Shown here: piece by piece, positions 19,601 through 26,490 of the stretch
How the letters are laid out: every line of letters starts with the position of its first letter
Position numbering within the stretch: the first letter of the stretch is position 1
Assembly (NCBI RefSeq): GCF_024158605.1
Contig: NZ_JAMZGM010000022.1
Coordinates: forward strand, 1 to 48,884
Direction: 5' to 3'
DNA from: Sebaldella sp. S0638
GTDB lineage: Bacteria; Fusobacteriota; Fusobacteriia; Fusobacteriales; Leptotrichiaceae
DNA length: 48,884 nt
Position numbers and translations under genes: made by a program
Notes under the pieces: generated by a model
Seen by the model: only the letters and a program-made list of their open reading frames with translations
Told to the model about the DNA's origin: nothing
Database searches by the model: none

Positions 19601-20469
19601 AATGTATGAGGATAGCTGCTTCCATTCATTGTATAAGTATTAGTATTAACTGTTCCTGAAGTAGTTACACTGTCATTATACCCGCTCCATGTGAAACCTG
19701 ATCCTGTTATTGAAAACTGTGAAGTTCCAAGTGAAGTTACTGTTGTTGTTCCGCTTATTGGTGCAGCACTGGCATTTCCTAATATAACATTTACCTGTGG
19801 TATAAATCCAACAGGGTCTCCCTGTGCAAAACCTGATGATACTTTATCCAATGCAGGTGGTGTAAATATAGAAGGAGTACTTATAACCGGTGCTGTTGGT
19901 GTAAACGCCGGCAAGTTTACATTTCCTACCACAGGTGCAGCAGGTACTGTTACATTTACAGTTACTTCTTCTATATCTGGAAGTTTTACTTCCCCCGGAT
20001 TTATAGATAAAGCCCCCAGGCTCAATCCTTTTACCGGTATACTCATACCAAGATTAATTGTCTTTACTTCCTGGACAGGCATATAAGGTTTTCCTTCTGT
20101 TACCACATATTCCCCGTCTGCATTATAATATCCTTCTGTTTCTGAACGGTACTTTGCATTTCCGGATGTATTATCTCCCCGTCCTCTTTCTGAATAAAAT
20201 CCTGTAACAAACCATTGCCATTCAAGGTATTCCGGTTTCACCACATAATCGCCTTGCATATACAAATCCTTTAATTCTGCATTTTTTTTATTCAGAACCT
20301 TCTCTATCAATTTATAATTTTCATTATTTGACTTTCCTGCCTCAATATTTTTTACCATTTTATTGAATAATCTGTCATTTTTTATCGCTTCGGCATTATT
20401 GCCTGTACCAGCATTTAGTATAGAATTCATCGCTAAAAATCCTACTAATAATCTTTTATTTTTTATCAT
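13642..20469 (-). CDS. Giant autotransporter adhesin (type V secretion)
   Basis: 2275 residues. Residues 1-28 form a signal peptide ending near NNAEA. Residues ~30-130 form a charged helical and aromatic N-terminal module, including WQWFVTGFYSERGRGD, as in fusobacterial autotransporters. Residues ~130-190 are Pro/Val/Thr-rich (PAAPVV, FTPTAP). A very long passenger (~190-1950) repeats motifs such as NxGTINVG-NSVGIY-K, typical of a right-handed beta-helix. The last ~280 residues are an autotransporter barrel with alternating aromatic strands, the DLNEREYAKL loop and a C-terminal Phe (TLKAVF). Only two cysteines, in a CASGVC loop, were noticed. Function is probably adhesion or surface display; no protease triad was seen. 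It is monocistronic, with its own promoter 100 bp upstream and a GGAGA ribosome site. Confidence 0.93.
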   Translation of the reverse strand: MIKNKRLLVGFLAMNSILNAGTGNNAEAIKNDRLFNKMVKNIEAGKSNNENYKLIEKVLNKKNAELKDLYMQGDYVVKPEYLEWQWFVTGFYSERGRGDNTSGNAKYRSETEGYYNADGEYVVTEGKPYMPVQEVKTINLGMSIPVKGLSLGALSINPGEVKLPDIEEVTVNVTVPAAPVVGNVNLPAFTPTAPVISTPSIFTPPALDKVSSGFAQGDPVGFIPQVNVILGNASAAPISGTTTVTSLGTSQFSITGSGFTWSGYNDSVTTSGTVNTNTYTMNGSSYPHTFLNVLAGSSTLSGNWVYRDQTTGSVNTARFVSVNHAYGARHLNTEFHLAGDAVIHGRSDGHMTVGIEYQAYDALSAKAIIDPGATLTLESGKNLFGMTLMIESPYYRDDYTKIPIDTTCASGVCRPMENLPIYATAENRGKIVINSQESIGIDFAKYTVPSSDGSNPMTIYVKPGNIEINGSSNYGIRIPNIFDYGNLGGAYSRTSQLGTVTYSSNGKEQNYFKETIVDGSGGMVTVGGTQNVGISLSKKITGSTQVAAVQGLSASDSTDLIGNIRNLNITVNGTEGIGILRNANYVEKDDSTGTPFGDIVLKNINVESLNFGTEASKSVLIRSDRSKLVLEKDLTLTTVLSAGKSDNIVMLANNSATANSSDPLYTAKVENKAKIDIGAGLYKTTVLLSANGGEATNSAVGEIIINSDESQGMAILSGAAGFNSGIITVLGTKSVGIANMGEFTMTAGTIDASGDQSVGIYGADNNNKTNINGGTVKVSNNGIGFFAGDNATINISGASLEANDKGLLFYTYKNSSATTSTGHINITGTVNATINAGGTAFYLKDDLTQITNFINSVFTGSGKLNLNMASSDSRLFILDSPANDIYLSSSSSSAIESLIPSSKVSITGTGYKPYAVFKGALIVDQNVNLDDVNDAYNRLDFMSSKTTVNSGVVISGTGNNVSAIGQRNYTGTSGRDEVTVINNGTINQKGQNVIGIVTDYGNISNTGLISSTGDSSIGIYGANGTISKNTGKIEIGNNGIGIYGGNLLTAALPGYGNQEIEIENDGEIKTNGTTAGIGIYANNTAVGVIDSTIKLGTNSDINMSAADNGVGVYGKNTTISGGGAITVGKNGIGMHLEDSSVSLSSITMNLSGDNAVGFNLAGTTSFAGSGAFNVSGNNSVLFNMQKSAPSTDYINFSGFSINGSGSYIGGNIENAGFYYNTSGTLNTKSVMATGKNSIILFDSGANITTTESSTIAGIADGAYNGGKPFAFLSTTADKELTNKGIISLGDNSAALYAKNNAAMLNEGTISAGKNSVGLYGTSVNDVENKGTINVGENSKGIYLKDGVLTGTLNSGKILSSSNAAVGIISDYSGGTPTLIRTSDEIKLTGENSVGIYTTGSGIQNIENTMTIEIGNSSDRSNPGMAIYNTGAGNTILNTGTITTGTNTLGIYSKGGTVNESGHLNIGSSGTGIYSDGGNVIISSTGSMNIGTNTAVGVYGTNNANIQNNLANIGIGNGSYGFIAETGTDVTNTAAQILGENTVFVYGDGAGTITNTAGGSIGVTGSNNIVIYTTNGGAVLNAGNIAADAGKSNIGIYNKGGSITNTGNIAVGDTTFAYDSFGDVDIINSKYAVGIYGELSTVENHGNLTIGNNAVGLYVKDNTVTALNYGNITTGSSSAPKNGAIGIFSDGGAGVENHGNITLYGNDVIGIAGKNSQKVTNLATITVEGQNATGIYGTLNTVIDNQGTINVSGSDSVGIIAPNGKIINNGTINFINGAKMTAADNEYAIPELINAGIIRVNGNFENTGMKISLKPDLSTLQESTIAGIDFIMDSGSISADTLTITDTVKILPDFSQGTNAKVYKLENAFISSNIISASGKLPVVSNSLTWEATPSVNSDGNIDIYMSKKDYHDFTDGLWYDDFGKALDENYYNATGDAGKIYDKLDLIENEKDFRHVMEGLAGNIYANINQREEDIARSLENSMALMQNSENNTKENVKINVIAGKGRTKEDTDGIVNYDYTTTGVLALREVERTYKNTFGYSLGYLHTGFEFKDGNSSEEWVDTVQLGIHNKYKTNGWNLKNDLTGRVSFHNIDRNLDWPSPSGRSEMNGTYETYSITSDNILGKELSAGKNTTITPYGALRAMYVTRPDFSENGEESLKVEGNDAWSVKPRAGVELKTAVPLSNSGWQLKGALDVAYEYELADLNEREYAKLTAVENNYHKLSKPEDEKGTLRTRASVGIEAKDRYGIFLSGEYGVGNNNEDDYKVGLTLKAVF

Positions 20470-20571
20470 AAATCTCCTTTTTTCTCCTTCAAAGAATAAT
20501 TTTTTATTTCACTAAACATGCATTTTTTTCTGTCTTAACATCTCCTTTCTGACAAGCGTGTAATACTTTTT

Positions 20572-20600
20572 ATTTTAATATATTCGTTTAATTTTGTCAA
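20572..20600 (-). promoter_or_regulatory. Promoter of the autotransporter gene
   Basis: On the minus strand TTGACA (20600-20595), 17 bp, TAAAAT (20577-20572). This is a near-consensus promoter with a leader of about 95 nt before the start codon. The leader has two AAGGAG-like sites, one right at the start codon and one ~65 nt earlier. Confidence 0.75.
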
Positions 20601-20900
20601 CATATGCTTTTTAACCATTCTTTATATTCCCTATTTTATCTATACTTTCTATTTTATATTTTTTTAAATAATAACAAACAAAAATAATCAATCATATTTA
20701 ACGCCTTTTTTTTAACTGTTCCCGCATAATCTTGGATATTTTTAATAATTATTTTCCATTGTAAAATATAAACATAAGTAAAAAAACTGATCCGATAATT
20801 TCTCCTCAAAACCCGCATCCCATTAAACAGTACATCCCAAATACAAAACAGCATAAAAAAGTATTATTACGCATTTTTAGATAGAAAAGCATTTCTTTTT
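20601..20900. other. Intergenic region between divergent autotransporter and deoR genes
   Basis: About 300 bp of A/T-rich sequence between the two promoters. No RNA gene, terminator or convincing coding region was seen. A 66-codon minus-strand reading frame here lacks a ribosome site and is not called. Confidence 0.5.
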
Positions 20901-20911
20901 TTGCATGTTTA

Positions 20912-20920
20912 TGCTACAAT
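20912..20920 (+). promoter_or_regulatory. Extended -10 promoter for the DeoR-family gene
   Basis: TGCTACAAT at 20912-20920; no good -35 box. It lies inside a possible longer reading of the gene and so supports the later start at 20953. Confidence 0.5.
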
Positions 20921-20952
20921 TAAGCTATTATGACTCAGAAAGGAAGATTTAT

Positions 20953-21702
20953 ATGTTAAAAGAGGAGAGACAGCAAAAAATATTAGAACTGCTGGACGAA
21001 AAGCAAAAAGTAATTGCAAGTGACCTTAGCCAGCTTTTTCAGGTTTCAGAAGATACTATAAGAAGAGACTTAAAAGAGCTTGATCAAAAAAAGCTTGTAA
21101 GAAGAGTTCACAGCGGTGCCCTTAGAATCGGTCCTCCAGTAACAGATTTTGAAAAAAGACTGAAGATTTCTAATAATTTAAAAGAAAATTTAGCACAAAA
21201 AGCTCTTCCTTATATACAGGAAAATACTGTCATATTAATTGACGGCGGCACAACTAATTTACATCTGGTAAATGCTCTTCCCGTTAATTTTAAGGCAACG
21301 GTCATAACTAACAGCCCTCCCATAGCCATGGCACTTGCATACCACGAACAGATAGAAGTCCTTATGATAGGGGGAACTCTTTATAAACAATCCATGGTTA
21401 ATCTTGGTATTGATACAGTGGAGTATCTGAATAATGTGAGAGCAGATACTTATATTATGGGAATTTATAATATTGATGATCAAATAGGAATAAGTGTTCC
21501 CACAATATCAGAATCGCTTGTAAAAAGAAAGATGGCATCTATCTCCACTGAAATAATAGGATTAGTTACTCTGGACAAACTGGGGACAGTTTCTAACCAG
21601 ATAATCTGCCCTGTTGATACACTTACTTATTTAATAACAGAAAATGTAAATCCTAATATAGCAAAATTATATACTAAACAAAAAATTGCTGTTATTCAGT
21701 AA
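20953..21702 (+). CDS. DeoR/GlpR-family transcription regulator
   Basis: 249 residues, typical for the family. The N-terminal helix-turn-helix (residues 1-57: LKEERQQKILELL, then VSEDTIRRDLKELDQKKLVRRVHSGA) has the classic TIRRDL recognition helix. The C-terminal sugar-phosphate sensor (about 75-230) has IDGGTTNLHLV, VITNSPPIAMAL, LMIGGTLYKQSMVNLG and LVTLDKLG. Such proteins repress sugar or nucleoside operons until a phosphorylated effector binds. An upstream ATG at 20905 precedes the promoter -10 box, so the ATG at 20953 with AGGAAG before it is chosen. No sugar genes are adjacent; it may act on itself, the divergent autotransporter or distant genes. Confidence 0.88.
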   Translation: MLKEERQQKILELLDEKQKVIASDLSQLFQVSEDTIRRDLKELDQKKLVRRVHSGALRIGPPVTDFEKRLKISNNLKENLAQKALPYIQENTVILIDGGTTNLHLVNALPVNFKATVITNSPPIAMALAYHEQIEVLMIGGTLYKQSMVNLGIDTVEYLNNVRADTYIMGIYNIDDQIGISVPTISESLVKRKMASISTEIIGLVTLDKLGTVSNQIICPVDTLTYLITENVNPNIAKLYTKQKIAVIQ

Positions 21703-21772
21703 TAAATATAATAAAAGGATTAATTATAAACCAACATCTGTGAGCTGTGCCTAAAAATACAGCTGCAAAAAA

Positions 21773-21822
21773 AGAGCAGTATCAATAAAGTTATATCTTT
21801 TTGATACTGCTCTGCCTTTTTT
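21773..21822. terminator. Strong bidirectional terminator
   Basis: AGAGCAGTATCAA (21773-21785) pairs with TTGATACTGCTCT (21801-21813). On the plus strand GCCTTTTTT follows; on the minus strand seven T residues follow directly. It ends deoR and also any minus-strand transcript coming from 22.5 kb. Confidence 0.85.
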
Positions 21823-21873
21823 ATATAATTTCCACAAATATCCGGACTTCAATATCTGTTTTTACAATTTTTG

Positions 21874-21972
21874 TTAAGTTTTTGAAAAATGTTTATATCT
21901 GAAGTTTCTTCGTCTGTTCCTTCTGGTTTTCATCAAAGCCGCTCTCAGAATATTCCAGGATTTTCTTTTCAT
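21874..21972 (-). CDS. Putative 32-residue Arg/Lys-rich small protein
   Basis: A short ORF: ATG at 21972, TAA at 21874, peptide beginning MKRKSWNILRAALMKT and continuing with RRNRRRNFRYKH. About 13 of 32 residues are Lys/Arg and none are acidic. AAGGAAG lies 6-7 bp before the ATG. It lies 104 bp downstream of the YfcE-like gene on the same strand, and the bidirectional terminator is 60 bp beyond it, so it fits as the last cistron of a minus-strand transcript. No family is recognised. It could be a nucleic-acid-binding, membrane-active or ribosome-associated small protein, or a chance ORF. Confidence 0.45.
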   Translation of the reverse strand: MKRKSWNILRAALMKTRRNRRRNFRYKHFSKT

Positions 21973-22075
21973 AGCTATCTTCCTTTCATCCCTTAATACA
22001 CAGATCAATATAAAAAACGCAATTACAGCCGTATCCCGCCTCTATATACAGAAACACCAACTAATTCTATTAAGT

Positions 22076-22531
22076 TTACTTGTTTGCTATATTTCTCAAC
22101 TCTATTTTTTTTCCTTCCCAGACAGCATAATTCCCATTTTGCATGGCTCCGGGATTTATATATTTTATTTTATCTTTTTCTTTACAGTAAGGTATATGAG
22201 TATGTCCAAATACACACATAGTTACACCATCTGCTTCTGCTTCTTTTTCCAGCTCATTCATATATGACTTTACGCCAAATAAATGACCATGCACCAAAAG
22301 AATCTTTTCCTTTTCCAGTTCTATTATCAGCTCATCAGATGTCTCTTTGTCAAAATAGTCAGTATTTCCTCTTACTATAAAAAATTTTATATCGGAATAT
22401 ACATAAGACATATCTATGGCATCTGTGCTGTGATCCCCTGCAAATAACACCACTTCGGGCAATTCCTTTTCTATTACCTTTTGAAATATATCCAGTCTTT
22501 TATGACTGTCAGAACAAATTAATACTTTCAT
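22076..22531 (-). CDS. YfcE/MJ0936-type metallophosphoesterase
   Basis: 151 residues, cytosolic. Motifs in order: ICSDSHKR (D-x-H), FAGDHST (GD), VRGNTDYF (GN), LLVHGHLFG (H/GH), VFGHTHIPY (GHTH) and YINPGAM. This is the compact YfcE phosphodiesterase family, which cleaves model phosphodiesters; the natural substrate is unsettled. The ribosome site is GAGGAG. It lies downstream of the small membrane-protein gene on the same strand with a 117-bp gap. Confidence 0.9.
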   Translation of the reverse strand: MKVLICSDSHKRLDIFQKVIEKELPEVVLFAGDHSTDAIDMSYVYSDIKFFIVRGNTDYFDKETSDELIIELEKEKILLVHGHLFGVKSYMNELEKEAEADGVTMCVFGHTHIPYCKEKDKIKYINPGAMQNGNYAVWEGKKIELRNIANK

Positions 22532-22648
22532 TTCTCCTCTTCTTTCTGAAAATTACGGATAATAAGTGATTTATCAGGGATTTTATGTTTTGATGTCTTA
22601 TTTCTCCCTTTTTTTAATTTTACCACAACGTATCAAAAAAAGAAATTA

Positions 22649-23101
22649 TTATTCTTTCTTTTTTGCCATAAAGAGGAAAATTACTAAAACCATCACCAAA
22701 AAAATTAAATTAACAGGAGAAATCAAAGAAAAAAAAGCTCTTTCCGGTATCATTTCCTTTTTTATTTCGAAATAAGCTCTTATACGGCTGTCATTTCGGA
22801 GAAACTCTGCTGCTACAAGTAACTCTATAATATAAAAGTATATTATTATAAAGAAAACCATTAGTCTTTTACTTTTCTCTGTGTTTTTAAAATTATAAAT
22901 AAATATTTTATATATTATTTTAGGTAAGAAAAAAAAGTAAAGCAAGGCCAGAAAAACATCACTTTTTTCAAATTGTCCTTCAGGATTAAAGCCTGTTACA
23001 GCTCCAAATAACCTGCTTCCTATATAAGACTGATATTCTATCTTTATATAAAGAAGACATAGTGTAATTATAAGAAAAAATACTGCTTCTTTTTTCATCA
23101 T
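22649..23101 (-). CDS. Small integral membrane protein, unknown function
   Basis: 150 residues from the chosen ATG. An earlier in-frame ATG 48 bp upstream is possible, but GAGGGG sits 6 bp before this one. About four hydrophobic segments: near the N terminus (EAVFFLIITLCLLYI), then SDVFLALLYFFFLPKIIYKI, RLMVFFIIIYFYIIELLVA, and the C-terminal LIFLVMVLVIFLFMA before KKKE. No conserved motif or catalytic residue stands out. Not recognised. Confidence 0.7.
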   Translation of the reverse strand: MMKKEAVFFLIITLCLLYIKIEYQSYIGSRLFGAVTGFNPEGQFEKSDVFLALLYFFFLPKIIYKIFIYNFKNTEKSKRLMVFFIIIYFYIIELLVAAEFLRNDSRIRAYFEIKKEMIPERAFFSLISPVNLIFLVMVLVIFLFMAKKKE

Positions 23102-23237
23102 CCATTCCCCCTCAAATGTTAAATTATCTAAATTCAGTTCATAAATCAATCTAACTCATCTTATTAAAACTATTATATTCACTATAATTTAAATAAATAT
23201 AAAAACCTATCATAACACAATAACAATTTATTTTCTA

Positions 23238-23266
23238 TTGATTTATTTGATTTTATCATATATAAT
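23238..23266 (+). promoter_or_regulatory. Promoter of the Ntn-hydrolase/FadL unit
   Basis: TTGATT (23238-23243), 17 bp, TATAAT (23261-23266). The start codon is 33 bp downstream with GGAGG as ribosome site. Confidence 0.75.
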
Positions 23267-23298
23267 ATTATTAAATTTATATTTATGGAGGTATTAAA

Positions 23299-24330
23299 AT
23301 GGAAAGAATTAAGAAATTTTCATTTTTATTTTTTCTTTTTTTGTTTGTAAGTACAATATTTTATGCGTGTACGGTCATTTACTGGAATAAAATTCCAGAT
23401 AAATTGATTGGGAGAAATATGGATTGGTATGCAAATGTAGAAACAGAATTTTGGGTACTTCCCAGAGGTATAAAAAGAGACGGGATGGTTGGTAAGAACA
23501 GCATGAAATGGGAATCTAAATACGGAAGTACTATTGTTTTCTTTGAAGCACCTATTGACGGAATGAATGAAAAAGGATTAACCGGTCATGTTTTATGGCT
23601 CGGAGAAGCAGATTTCGGTAAAAGAAATGAAAAAACACAAGGTATGGCGTTAGGTTTCTGGCTGCAATATTATCTTGATAACTTCGCTACTGTTAAAGAA
23701 GCTGTGGATTTTACCAAAAAAACTAATTTCCAATTAGTCGATACAGAATTCGAAGGAAGAAAAGTCGGAGTTCATTTATACTTAGCTGATGAAAGCGGAA
23801 ATATCGCCGTAATAGAATATGTTAACGGAAAACCTGTAATTTATCACGGAAAAGAATATGTCGTCATGACAAATTCACCTACTTATGATAAACAGATTGA
23901 GAACTTAGAGCAGTATAAAGTTTTCGGAGGGTCAAAAGAACTTCCGGGAAGCTCTGAAGCAGCAGACAGATTCGTAAGAGCTATGTATTATCTTGAAAAT
24001 TTACCGCTGCCTACTGATTATGAAGATGGAATTGCTAAAATATTCAGTGTAACAAGAAATGTTTCCCAGCCTTTCAGAATTAATAACAATCCCGACAGAC
24101 CAGACAGCAGCACTACCAGATGGAGAAGTGTTATAGACATAACAAATAAAATTTACTACTTTGAGGCAACAAACAGCCCTAATTTAGTCTGGCTGGACAT
24201 GAAAAAAGTAAATTATGAAAAAGGTTCTGATCTTATGAAAGTGAGAATACAGCCTAATGACAATATTGGCAATATAACTGCTAAACTCCAGAAAACAGAA
24301 ATGTATACAATACCATTACCCGCAAAATAA
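23299..24330 (+). CDS. Secreted choloylglycine hydrolase/penicillin V acylase-family enzyme (Ntn hydrolase)
   Basis: 343 residues. Residues 1-23 are a signal peptide ending FYA, directly followed by Cys24, so export processing would expose the catalytic N-terminal cysteine of this Ntn-hydrolase family. Other family active-site positions are visible: Arg39 and Asp42 in GRNMDWY, Asn192 in MTNSPTYD, and Arg274 in TTRWRS. Family members cleave linear amides: conjugated bile salts, penicillin V or N-acyl homoserine lactones. The exported form groups with the Gram-negative branch. A FadL-type porin gene follows 23 bp later, so the substrate or the released product may be lipid-like. Which amide is used cannot be told from sequence. 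FYAC is a poor lipobox, so a lipoprotein is less likely. Confidence 0.88.
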   Translation: MERIKKFSFLFFLFLFVSTIFYACTVIYWNKIPDKLIGRNMDWYANVETEFWVLPRGIKRDGMVGKNSMKWESKYGSTIVFFEAPIDGMNEKGLTGHVLWLGEADFGKRNEKTQGMALGFWLQYYLDNFATVKEAVDFTKKTNFQLVDTEFEGRKVGVHLYLADESGNIAVIEYVNGKPVIYHGKEYVVMTNSPTYDKQIENLEQYKVFGGSKELPGSSEAADRFVRAMYYLENLPLPTDYEDGIAKIFSVTRNVSQPFRINNNPDRPDSSTTRWRSVIDITNKIYYFEATNSPNLVWLDMKKVNYEKGSDLMKVRIQPNDNIGNITAKLQKTEMYTIPLPAK

Positions 24331-24353
24331 CTAAATTAAATATAAGGAGAAAT

Positions 24354-25667
24354 ATGAAAAAACTAATAAAACTATTAATGTTAATGGTAATTTCTCTATC
24401 TGCCGGCGGAGCCAGCATTGATTATCTAATGAATAATTCATCTGTATATTTGGGTAATCCTGCTCAAACCGCCAATATATCCGTAGAAAGTGCCTTTTTT
24501 AATCCTGCGGGACTTGTATATTTAGATGACGGAACTTATCTGAATATAAATGCATTTCTGTCAAGCATAGAAGAATCTACTACTTTAGACGGAAAAAAAT
24601 ATAAAGCTGATGATTTTCCAGTCACTCCCAGCTTTAATCTTGTATATAAAAAAGAAAAATTCGCTTATTATCTAAATACGAGTATTATAGCAGGAGGAGC
24701 TACGCTAAATTTTAAAGACGGTGTATCCGGACTGGAACTGGCTGCTCAGGGGATAAACAAGCTGGATCCGCTGAAAAATACCGCCAGAGCCCTGAATGCA
24801 AATTTAGAAAGCGGTAATTTTGATGGAGAAAACAGATATTTTCAGGGTGCAATAGGTGTAAGCTATCTTTTGAATGACAAAATTTCTGTTTCATTAGGCG
24901 GAAAATATGTTTACGGAATAAGAAAACTATCAGGAAATGCAGAATACTCATATAATAAATCCAGTCCTCTTGGTGCGATAGTAGATGGAAATGATCTGCA
25001 CATTGATTCTAAAAGAACAGCTGACGGATTCGGCGGAATTCTGGGGGTGGATATAAAACCCACTGATAATTTAAATATAGCTTTCAAATTTGAAACTCCC
25101 GTCAAACTAAATTTCAAAGCAAAAACCAGTGAGGATGAGAAAATTTATCTTGGATTTCTGAACAGAAGTCTGGGAATATCGACCTTTTATCCGGAATATA
25201 AAGACGGGAATAAAATGAGAAGAGACCTTCCGGCGGTATTATCAGCAGGAATATCCAATAAGATAAATAAAGTAACGCTTTTATTTAATTATAACCACTA
25301 TTTTAATAAAGCTGCTAGTATTGATAACCAGAATTATGATGACGGGAATGAGGCAGGATTTGGTATAATGTATGAAATAAATGATAAATTTACCTGGACA
25401 GCAGGAATAAATATAGCTGACACCGGCGCTTCAAGAGCTACTTATGATGATACGGAATTTGCATTAAATTCTCAGTTATATGGAACCGGAGTAATATTTA
25501 AACCAAACGAAAAAAATGAATTTGTAGTTTCTTTGGCTTATATTCACTATAATTCTGAAAATGGAACTGACGAACATTTTGTTCCGGGAGCAGATTTTGA
25601 AAAATCAAAAGTACGATACAAAAAATCAATAACCAGTCTTGGGCTTGGTTATACATATAAATTTTAA
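24354..25667 (+). CDS. OmpP1/FadL-family outer-membrane transport protein
   Basis: 437 residues. The signal peptide (MKKLIKLLMLMVISLSAGGA) is followed by an N-terminal hatch segment and the NPAG box (VESAFFNPAGLVYL) typical of FadL/TodX channels. Many amphipathic strands follow, and the protein ends LGYTYKF with the C-terminal Phe used by the Bam machinery. FadL proteins let long-chain fatty acids and other hydrophobic molecules cross the outer membrane. It shares a transcript with the exported Ntn hydrolase. The ribosome site is AAGGAG. Confidence 0.9.
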   Translation: MKKLIKLLMLMVISLSAGGASIDYLMNNSSVYLGNPAQTANISVESAFFNPAGLVYLDDGTYLNINAFLSSIEESTTLDGKKYKADDFPVTPSFNLVYKKEKFAYYLNTSIIAGGATLNFKDGVSGLELAAQGINKLDPLKNTARALNANLESGNFDGENRYFQGAIGVSYLLNDKISVSLGGKYVYGIRKLSGNAEYSYNKSSPLGAIVDGNDLHIDSKRTADGFGGILGVDIKPTDNLNIAFKFETPVKLNFKAKTSEDEKIYLGFLNRSLGISTFYPEYKDGNKMRRDLPAVLSAGISNKINKVTLLFNYNHYFNKAASIDNQNYDDGNEAGFGIMYEINDKFTWTAGINIADTGASRATYDDTEFALNSQLYGTGVIFKPNEKNEFVVSLAYIHYNSENGTDEHFVPGADFEKSKVRYKKSITSLGLGYTYKF

Positions 25668-25685
25668 AACAGAAAATATTACACT

Positions 25686-25716
25686 AAAAAACCTGCCCAA
25701 AGGCAGGTTTCTTTTA
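25686..25716. terminator. Bidirectional terminator between porin and UspA-like genes
   Basis: AAACCTGCC (25689-25697) pairs with GGCAGGTTT (25702-25710) around CAAA. T-rich sequence follows on both strands; on the minus strand TTTTTT follows immediately. Confidence 0.85.
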
Positions 25717-25717
25717 T

Positions 25718-26473
25718 TTATCCTATAAAAATAGGTTTTTTTATTTTTTCTATAATTCTTACTCCGAATTTACCAGTTATTTTTTCCACCATAACAGCAA
25801 ATTTCAAAGTTCCCATAAGGATTGTATCATAATTTTCTGATTCCGCCAGTATTATCTTAAGCGGGTCTCCTTCTCTATCTATCAAATGATAGTTTTCCCC
25901 GAATCTCTCTTTCAGTTCATCTTTTTCATCGACATTTACCCTTAAAACGTCCACTCTTGATTCCCCGAAATTATTATAATAATTAAACAGAGTACGGTTC
26001 GCTTTATATCCGCCGTCATCAAGCAGTAAAACTTTATCCAGTTTATAGCTTTCTAATTCCGGCAGAAGAATCATCGGTTTATAATGTACACGTAAAATTT
26101 CTTTCAGATACGGTCCTATATTTTCACCTTTGAGTAAAATCAATATGTCATAAGCCTTTAACTTTTCAAGACAAACTTCTACTGTTTCCCCTTCTTCCAC
26201 AAAGATGTTGGTGAAACTGTCCCCAAGCTGGCTTTTCATCATTTTGAAGTTGTTTTCTTCCAGTTCTTTCCATTCTTCGATTATATAAGTGCTTCCTATG
26301 TCAATTCCTATTCCTTCTATAGTAGACGGAAATATTTCATATTTCAGAATATCCTTTACATAAAGGGCATCCAGAACAAAATCCTTGTATTTCTCAGTAA
26401 ATACCTTCGAAAATTCTTTTATAGCCTTTAGTTCATTCTCGCTGCTTACTACAAATAGTGCTTTTCTCAACAT
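25718..26473 (-). CDS. UspA-like protein (tandem universal-stress fold)
   Basis: 251 residues from the ATG at 26473. A GTG 9 bp upstream is open, but it overlaps the GGAG ribosome site. Two alpha/beta halves can be seen: residues ~5-130 (KALFVVSSENELKAI, then ILILLKGENIGPYLKEI) and ~135-251 (DKVLLLDDGGYKANRTLF, then ESENYDTILMGTLKF and the end KKPIFIG). The layout fits two Usp domains, but the glycine-rich ATP loop is degenerate. It begins 17 bp after the gyrA stop codon and is followed by a terminator, so it is the last gene of the dnaA-to-gyrA run. Function unknown; confidence in the family is moderate. Confidence 0.65.
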   Translation of the reverse strand: MLRKALFVVSSENELKAIKEFSKVFTEKYKDFVLDALYVKDILKYEIFPSTIEGIGIDIGSTYIIEEWKELEENNFKMMKSQLGDSFTNIFVEEGETVEVCLEKLKAYDILILLKGENIGPYLKEILRVHYKPMILLPELESYKLDKVLLLDDGGYKANRTLFNYYNNFGESRVDVLRVNVDEKDELKERFGENYHLIDREGDPLKIILAESENYDTILMGTLKFAVMVEKITGKFGVRIIEKIKKPIFIG

Positions 26474-26490
26474 AAGAATCACTCCTTCTA

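Noticed and set aside
20654-20854. 66-codon minus-strand frame in the autotransporter-deoR gap
   Set aside because: No ribosome site, composition like random A/T-rich sequence, no family features.
20953-21702. DeoR-family protein as the dedicated regulator of the divergent autotransporter
   Set aside because: Only adjacency supports it; no shared operator repeat could be identified between the two promoters.
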